This document shows, one piece after another, positions 7,230 to 10,544 of a stretch of 10,544 bases of DNA. The translations under genes were made by a program, and so were the position numbers. The number at the start of each line of letters is the position of its first letter. Position 1 is the first letter of the stretch. The notes beneath the pieces were generated by a model. The model did not search any database, was not told where the DNA came from, and saw nothing but the letters and a program-made list of their open reading frames with translations. The DNA lies in contig CALAUZ010000367.1 of the NCBI GenBank assembly GCA_937892105.1, forward strand, positions 1-10,544. The letters are read 5' to 3'. The DNA comes from an uncultured Fretibacterium sp. (GTDB taxonomy: Bacteria > Synergistota > Synergistia > Synergistales > Aminobacteriaceae).

Positions 7230-9112
7230 AGACGACAATCAAGGGAAATTATTCATTCCGCAAGCCGTCGAGGGGAAAAGGCGCAAAGGCATTTGCGATT
7301 GTAGGTTTAATCCTGATATTTATGTCGCTAGTGGCAGGAACACAGTATTTTGCGTGGACAGTAGGAAGAAACCGACTGCCCAATGAACTGTTCAAGTATG
7401 CCGGAATAAGGATATATTCGCCGATCGAGATACTAGAATGGCTAAGGCTATGGAAGTCGAGTCGTCGTAGCATGGAGGACTTCAGGGACAGCTTGATATT
7501 GATGGGTGGCTGTGCATTCATGGGAGTTGCGTTGATAGGAATATCGGTGAGGGATCGAAATGAGAAACATGACGCAGGAAATCTTTACGGCTCAGCCCAG
7601 TACGCCGAACTGGAAGAGATACGGGAAGCAGGCCTCCTGCCGCCGAAGGGCGAAAAAGGGAAAGGAGTTTACGTAGGAGGATGGATAAATCCGAAAGACG
7701 GCCAGCAATATTATTTGCGTCATAATGGTAAGGAACACGTGATAGCGTTAGCCCCGACCCGTTCAGGAAAAGGCGTAGGGTTAGTAATCCCGACGCTTTT
7801 ATCGTGGGAGCATTCTGTGGTAGTCTTAGACATTAAGGGGGAGAACTGGGCATTGACCTCCGGCTGGCGACATGAGAACGGCCACAAAGTATTGCGTTGG
7901 GATCCAACGGACGCGAAAGAAGGCCGTAGCGCAAGATATAACCCGCTAGCAGAAATCCGAATTGGGACGGTGTACGAGACAGGGGACGTGATGAACGTAG
8001 CGACGCTGTTAGTTGACCCCGACGGCAAAGGAGTAGATGGGCATTGGGAGCAGACAGCGCGGTCGTTGTTAATCGGAGCAATAACTCATGTAGTTTATCG
8101 AGCCAGAAATGAAGGACGAACGGGAAATTTATCCGAAGTCTTGCATGAGCTGACAGGGGACGGATACGAGGACATGGCAAACTCATGCAAGCAGTACGAA
8201 CATAAGCGAGAAGGTGATGTATTTTATGACCCTACAGGCAAAGTACGAGAAAGTCCATGCCACCCCGTTGTGGAGCAGGTCGCAAATGAAATGCTGAACC
8301 GGGCGGAGGAAGAAGCGTCATCAGTGCTTTCGACGGCAGTAGCGAAGTTAGGACTTTACACCGATCCTGTAGTGGCGAGAAATACAGCGGTGAGTGATTT
8401 CCGCATTCAAGGCGTAATGGACAACGAATCGCCTGTGTCGCTTTACCTTGTGCTGAACCCGACGAACATTCAGAGACTAAAACCGTTAGTGAGGCTGTTC
8501 ATATCACAATTAGTGTTTATCCTAATGCCAGAGATGGAATTTAGTGGCGGACAAATGAAAGCCCCATACAAGCACCGGCTGTTATTATTGCTTGACGAAT
8601 TCCCAGCATTAGGGAAGTTAGGAATATTTGAACAAGCGATAGCGTACTTCGGCGGTTGGAACATCAAGGCGTACTTAATCTGTCAGGACAAAGCGCAGCT
8701 CGATGCGGCATATGGCAAGGATGAATCAATAACCTCAAATTGTCATGTAACAGTGGCGTATGCGCCTAATAAGGTAGAGACGGCCAAATATTTATCAGAT
8801 CGCTTAGGAGTAACGACGGTAATCAAGGAGCAGGAAAGTATCTCATATCAGGGCGGAACAGGAATATTCGCCAAGAAGAGCGTAACGAAATCCCAGCAGG
8901 AAGTCCAGCGGGCGGTATTAACGCCGGACGAAATAATGAGACTGCCCGGCCCAGTGAAAGACGTAGAGCAGAATATAACTGAACCCGGCGACATGTTAGT
9001 ATTTGCGGCGGGATTTCCGCCTGTATACGGAAAGCAGATATTATATTTTCTGGACAAGACATTTTCCGAGAGGTCAAAAATCGATGCGCCAGAGGAAAGC
9101 GATGTTTTATAA
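7226..9112 (+). CDS. traG: VirD4/TraG-type type IV coupling protein
   Basis: This 628-residue protein is close in length to RP4 TraG. It would be an inner-membrane hexameric ATPase linking the relaxosome to the type IV secretion channel. Two N-terminal membrane segments are visible (about residues 22-44 and 89-108), followed by the GSAQYAELEEI entry motif typical of TraG/VirD4 (GSArwA). Walker A is TRSGKG with Lys182, Walker B is LLLLLDEFPAL with Asp457-Glu458, and the all-alpha region lies between them. The tail LTPDEIMRLPGP followed by EPGDMLVFAAGFPPVYG is highly typical of RP4-type TraG. The ATG overlaps the zeta-like stop as ATGA, with GAGGA (7215-7219) six bases before it, indicating translational coupling. 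All catalytic motifs are intact. The relaxase and secretion-channel genes must lie elsewhere. Confidence 0.95.
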   Translation: MKTTIKGNYSFRKPSRGKGAKAFAIVGLILIFMSLVAGTQYFAWTVGRNRLPNELFKYAGIRIYSPIEILEWLRLWKSSRRSMEDFRDSLILMGGCAFMGVALIGISVRDRNEKHDAGNLYGSAQYAELEEIREAGLLPPKGEKGKGVYVGGWINPKDGQQYYLRHNGKEHVIALAPTRSGKGVGLVIPTLLSWEHSVVVLDIKGENWALTSGWRHENGHKVLRWDPTDAKEGRSARYNPLAEIRIGTVYETGDVMNVATLLVDPDGKGVDGHWEQTARSLLIGAITHVVYRARNEGRTGNLSEVLHELTGDGYEDMANSCKQYEHKREGDVFYDPTGKVRESPCHPVVEQVANEMLNRAEEEASSVLSTAVAKLGLYTDPVVARNTAVSDFRIQGVMDNESPVSLYLVLNPTNIQRLKPLVRLFISQLVFILMPEMEFSGGQMKAPYKHRLLLLLDEFPALGKLGIFEQAIAYFGGWNIKAYLICQDKAQLDAAYGKDESITSNCHVTVAYAPNKVETAKYLSDRLGVTTVIKEQESISYQGGTGIFAKKSVTKSQQEVQRAVLTPDEIMRLPGPVKDVEQNITEPGDMLVFAAGFPPVYGKQILYFLDKTFSERSKIDAPEESDVL

Positions 9113-9158
9113 ACTATAGATAACAAGAATAAATTGGTGGTATTGAAATAAAAGTTTC

Positions 9159-9190
9159 TCTTTTTGATGTGTTATAATTTACGAAAAAGA
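9159..9190 (+). promoter_or_regulatory. Candidate operator: inverted repeat flanking the -10 box
   Basis: TCTTTTT (9159-9165) and AAAAAGA (9184-9190) are perfect reverse complements with an 18-base spacer that contains the -10 box. This is a plausible autoregulatory site for the repressor encoded just downstream. The arms are A/T-rich, so chance is a real alternative. Confidence 0.3.
9170..9178 (+). promoter_or_regulatory. Extended -10 promoter for the repressor gene
   Basis: TGTTATAAT matches the extended -10 consensus (TGn before TATAAT), about 42 bases before the start codon. No good -35 is placed 17 bases upstream; TTGAAA at 9143-9148 is 24 bases away, too far to pair with it. An extended -10 can act without a -35. 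The promoter could also drive the downstream structured region and the primase-like gene. The rest of 9113-9219 shows nothing else clear, including no convincing terminator. Confidence 0.6.
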
Positions 9191-9202
9191 TAATTTTCAC
9201 AT

Positions 9203-9209
9203 GGAGGGA
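9203..9209 (+). promoter_or_regulatory. Ribosome binding site of the repressor gene
   Basis: GGAGGGA lies ten bases before ATG 9220, an acceptable spacing, and supports that start. Confidence 0.7.
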
Positions 9210-9219
9210 GAGCGGAAAA

Positions 9220-9456
9220 ATGGATTTTAGAGGTGTACTGAGAGCGCGCCGACGCGAGCTTGGAATGACACAGCGTGATTTAGCCTGTGCTTTGAAAGTA
9301 ACCCAGACCGTGATCTCACAGTGGGAAAGAGGGGAAACTCATCCATCCTATAAGGCTTCATCGAAATTAGCGAAGGCTTTGGGAATGAGTGAACGCGATT
9401 TATTTTATCCCCAAGAAAGACTCGAAGAAAAAGAGGACAGCAAAAATGTCCCTTAA
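9220..9456 (+). CDS. Small Cro/CI (XRE) family transcriptional regulator
   Basis: The 78-residue product is essentially one helix-turn-helix domain. The signature is clear: MTQRDLACALKVTQTVISQWERGE (residues 16-39) in the usual Q-x-x-LA and S-x-W-E-x-G arrangement, followed by P-S and the helix LAKALGMSERDLF. The tail is short and charged (Glu/Lys). Such proteins bind short palindromes as dimers and often control plasmid or element maintenance genes. It has its own promoter and is codirectional with both neighbours. An inverted repeat across its -10 box would suit autorepression. Its codon use differs from the upstream operon. The target is unknown; the primase-like gene 233 bases downstream is the obvious candidate. 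Confidence 0.9.
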   Translation: MDFRGVLRARRRELGMTQRDLACALKVTQTVISQWERGETHPSYKASSKLAKALGMSERDLFYPQERLEEKEDSKNVP

Positions 9457-9463
9457 AAATAGA

Positions 9464-9653
9464 TATGCCCTAGTGATCCAGACTAGGGCGGGCCGCAACA
9501 TAAACTCTGTTCTTGTCTTTAAGTACCACTCTATAAAGACTGGTAACGCATTTGCATTTATATTGCGTGAATGTCTTTATTAATTGTAACATAAAAACAA
9601 GACTTAATAGTAACTCAGAGATTAGTTGCCCCCGCCCGAACTGACTAGGGATA
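9464..9653 (+). ncRNA. Candidate structured RNA or leader with nested inverted repeats
   Basis: Between the repressor stop (9456) and the next ribosome binding site there is no credible gene. The bases form a closed set of nested pairings: CCCTAGT (9468-9474) with ACTAGGG (9644-9650); GGGCGGG (9486-9492) with CCCGCCC (9631-9637); GCAAC (9495-9499) with GTTGC (9625-9629); CTCTG (9505-9509) with CAGAG (9616-9620); TCTTGT (9511-9516) with ACAAGA (9597-9602). Inside is a long hairpin, ATAAAGAC (9533-9540) with GTCTTTAT (9573-9580) and ACGCA (9546-9550) with TGCGT (9564-9568). This could be a leader controlling the downstream gene, a free RNA, or a DNA-level site such as an origin. No known family was recognised. 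The strand is assumed from the flanking genes. Confidence 0.45.
9467..9489 (+). repeat. Perfect 8-bp hairpin competing with the long-range stem
   Basis: GCCCTAGT (9467-9474) and ACTAGGGC (9482-9489) are perfect inverted repeats with a seven-base loop. Both arms are also used in the long-range pairings of the candidate RNA, so the two folds exclude each other. No T-run follows, so it is not a standard terminator. Confidence 0.6.
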
Positions 9654-9671
9654 GAGAATAAAACTTTATCC
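9649..9671 (+). repeat. Hairpin immediately before the primase-like ribosome binding site
   Basis: GGATAGAG (9649-9656) pairs with CTTTATCC (9664-9671) over eight positions, one of them a G-U wobble, with a seven-base A-rich loop. It ends three bases before the GAGGAGGTG and shares GG with the outer stem of the candidate RNA, so the two could alternate. Confidence 0.45.
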
Positions 9672-9674
9672 ATG

Positions 9675-9682
9675 AGGAGGTG
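9675..9682 (+). promoter_or_regulatory. Strong ribosome binding site selecting GTG 9690
   Basis: AGGAGGTG is a near-perfect anti-16S match, seven bases before GTG 9690. It identifies a non-ATG start for the next gene. Confidence 0.8.
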
Positions 9683-9689
9683 TAAGCAG

Positions 9690-10544
9690 GTGAGAACAAG
9701 AGAAAGAAGCGAACAGGAAAATTATCATGATGATTCTGCTAGCCTTAGTTGTCATCAGCTTATAGAGACCTCCGAGAACAGTGGACTTGTTCTTATATCA
9801 GTACTAGCCCCTGACTACATAAAGGATGAAAGTGAATATGAGTATAGAGAGTTTGTTGAATGGTATAGAGCCGAAGAACTTGACAGTGTATTAGACAGCC
9901 TGAGAAATTATGACGCGGTTGATTGCCGCATATCATTGGCGGAGTACAGCGAGCCTAAGCAGGACATAGACCATATAGAACAAATAAGGACTTTTATTGT
10001 ATACGTACCGCACAACGAGAATTTTTACTGCGATACAACAATGGAAGCAACAGAGAGCCTTCTTGAGTATTGCCGTGAAAGAAAAATCCCGGGCCCTACG
10101 CGGATTGACTACGTAATCAACGGTTACTATATGTTATGGGAGTTCAAGAGAGGGCTAACGAGAAAAGAACTTCCTGTATGGGAATTTATGCAGAGGAAAC
10201 TGCATAGTACGTTTAAGGATATAGGCGCAGATGTAGAAATAGCTCAGGACGCTGCAGCTATGATATACGCGCCAGACTTTTATAATAGTGATGCCGTTGG
10301 TTTTGACCTGAGCGATACAACCCAGACGGTGTACAGTGAAGAGGCTTACCCATCGCCTTACGATATTGTATTTTCCGTTCCGTTAAGCGTGTCAGAAATT
10401 GAGGAATACAGGAATACACGGGGAAAAATCATTAAGTCAGCCCCCAAAGAGGAAGCATTACGAATAGAGACGGACGAGACAGCAAGAAAAAAGCTGCTCA
10501 GTGCTTTTATTGTTGCCTCCTTTAAGATGGCTTGTGTAGAAGGG
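9690..10544 (+). CDS. Divergent AEP/RepB-primase-like replication protein (3' end outside window)
   Basis: The GTG-started frame runs 285 codons to the window edge without a stop. Residues 124-205 follow the layout of plasmid and element primases of the archaeo-eukaryotic superfamily: a helix, KIPGPTRIDYVINGYYMLWEF (family form: P-P-S-x-I-x-x-SGRG-x-x-L-x-W), then LPVWEFMQRKLHSTFKDIGAD and a D-A-A-A segment (family form: LPRWNxxQRxL, LGAD, D-x-x-RVLR). However, the metal-binding D-x-D strand expected near residues 102-108 reads FIVYVPH, the SGRG site reads INGY, and the RVLR arginines are replaced. The protein may be an inactive or strongly diverged primase, or have become a regulator or structural partner. 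The N-terminal 30 residues are polar. Codon use has more pyrimidine-ending codons than the upstream operon. A replication role fits the adjacent repressor and structured leader; the similarity was judged by eye. Confidence 0.6.
   Translation, partial: MRTRERSEQENYHDDSASLSCHQLIETSENSGLVLISVLAPDYIKDESEYEYREFVEWYRAEELDSVLDSLRNYDAVDCRISLAEYSEPKQDIDHIEQIRTFIVYVPHNENFYCDTTMEATESLLEYCRERKIPGPTRIDYVINGYYMLWEFKRGLTRKELPVWEFMQRKLHSTFKDIGADVEIAQDAAAMIYAPDFYNSDAVGFDLSDTTQTVYSEEAYPSPYDIVFSVPLSVSEIEEYRNTRGKIIKSAPKEEALRIETDETARKKLLSAFIVASFKMACVEG

Noticed and set aside
7174..7386. 70-codon + strand frame over the zeta/coupling-protein junction
   Set aside because: No ribosome binding site or motif; it is out of frame with two well-supported genes.
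9150..9164. AAAAG/CTTTT hairpin with T-tail as terminator of the transfer operon
   Set aside because: The stem has only one G-C pair and is far too weak; it also overlaps the repressor promoter region.
9143..9178. TTGAAA as the -35 box for the TATAAT at 9173
   Set aside because: The spacer is 24 bases, far longer than the functional 16-18.
9467..9489. Intrinsic terminator after the repressor gene
   Set aside because: The perfect hairpin is followed by GGGCCGC rather than a T-run.
9464..9653. Retron-type non-coding RNA
   Set aside because: The closing inverted repeats are reminiscent, but the downstream gene has no reverse-transcriptase motif such as YADD.
9389..9673. Small frames on both strands (9389-9583 + and 9470-9673 -)
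   Set aside because: They overlap the repressor 3' end and the inverted-repeat region, have no ribosome binding site, and their products look random.
1..10544. CRISPR arrays, tRNA or rRNA genes, insertion sequences
   Set aside because: No regularly spaced repeats, cloverleaf, rRNA-like sequence or transposase with terminal repeats was found; TnpV is the only transposon-related frame.

Overview
This window is part of the conjugation and maintenance region of an integrative/mobilizable element or plasmid. Every supported gene is on the + strand. The host is probably an anaerobic bacterium. The N6-methylase/SNF2-helicase giant protein and the TnpV frame point to elements common in Clostridia. 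The RP4/VirD4-style coupling protein and the zeta-toxin-like protein look more like Gram-negative elements, so Negativicutes or Synergistota are as plausible as Clostridia. The species cannot be named from the sequence alone.

Layout. (1) Positions 2-5932: a giant DNA methylase-helicase (at least 1,976 residues), whose 5' end lies outside the window. Its low-complexity N-terminal linker is overprinted by an intact +1-frame tnpV gene (90-446) with its own ribosome binding site. A canonical sliding-clamp-binding pentapeptide, QLDLF, lies exactly where tnpV stops. (2) Positions 5946-7229: a zeta-toxin-like P-loop protein with a degraded active site. It shares a C-terminal module with the helicase. 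(3) Positions 7226-9112: a VirD4/TraG-type coupling ATPase, whose start overlaps the preceding stop as ATGA. These genes form one tight, translationally coupled operon. (4) Positions 9113-9219: a short promoter region with an extended -10 box inside an inverted repeat, followed by a small Cro/CI-type repressor (9220-9456). (5) Positions 9457-9689: a 233-base non-coding stretch rich in nested and mutually exclusive inverted repeats, probably a structured RNA or leader. (6) From 9690 to the window end: a GTG-started gene, open at the right edge, that resembles replication primases of the archaeo-eukaryotic (AEP) type but lacks the expected catalytic residues.

How it fits together (inference). 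The giant protein would process or protect element DNA, perhaps docked on the host beta clamp. The coupling protein would deliver the relaxosome to a type IV secretion channel encoded outside this window. The repressor, structured leader and primase-like gene form a second, separately regulated module with different codon use, likely concerned with replication or its control. No relaxase, integrase, CRISPR array, tRNA or rRNA is visible here.
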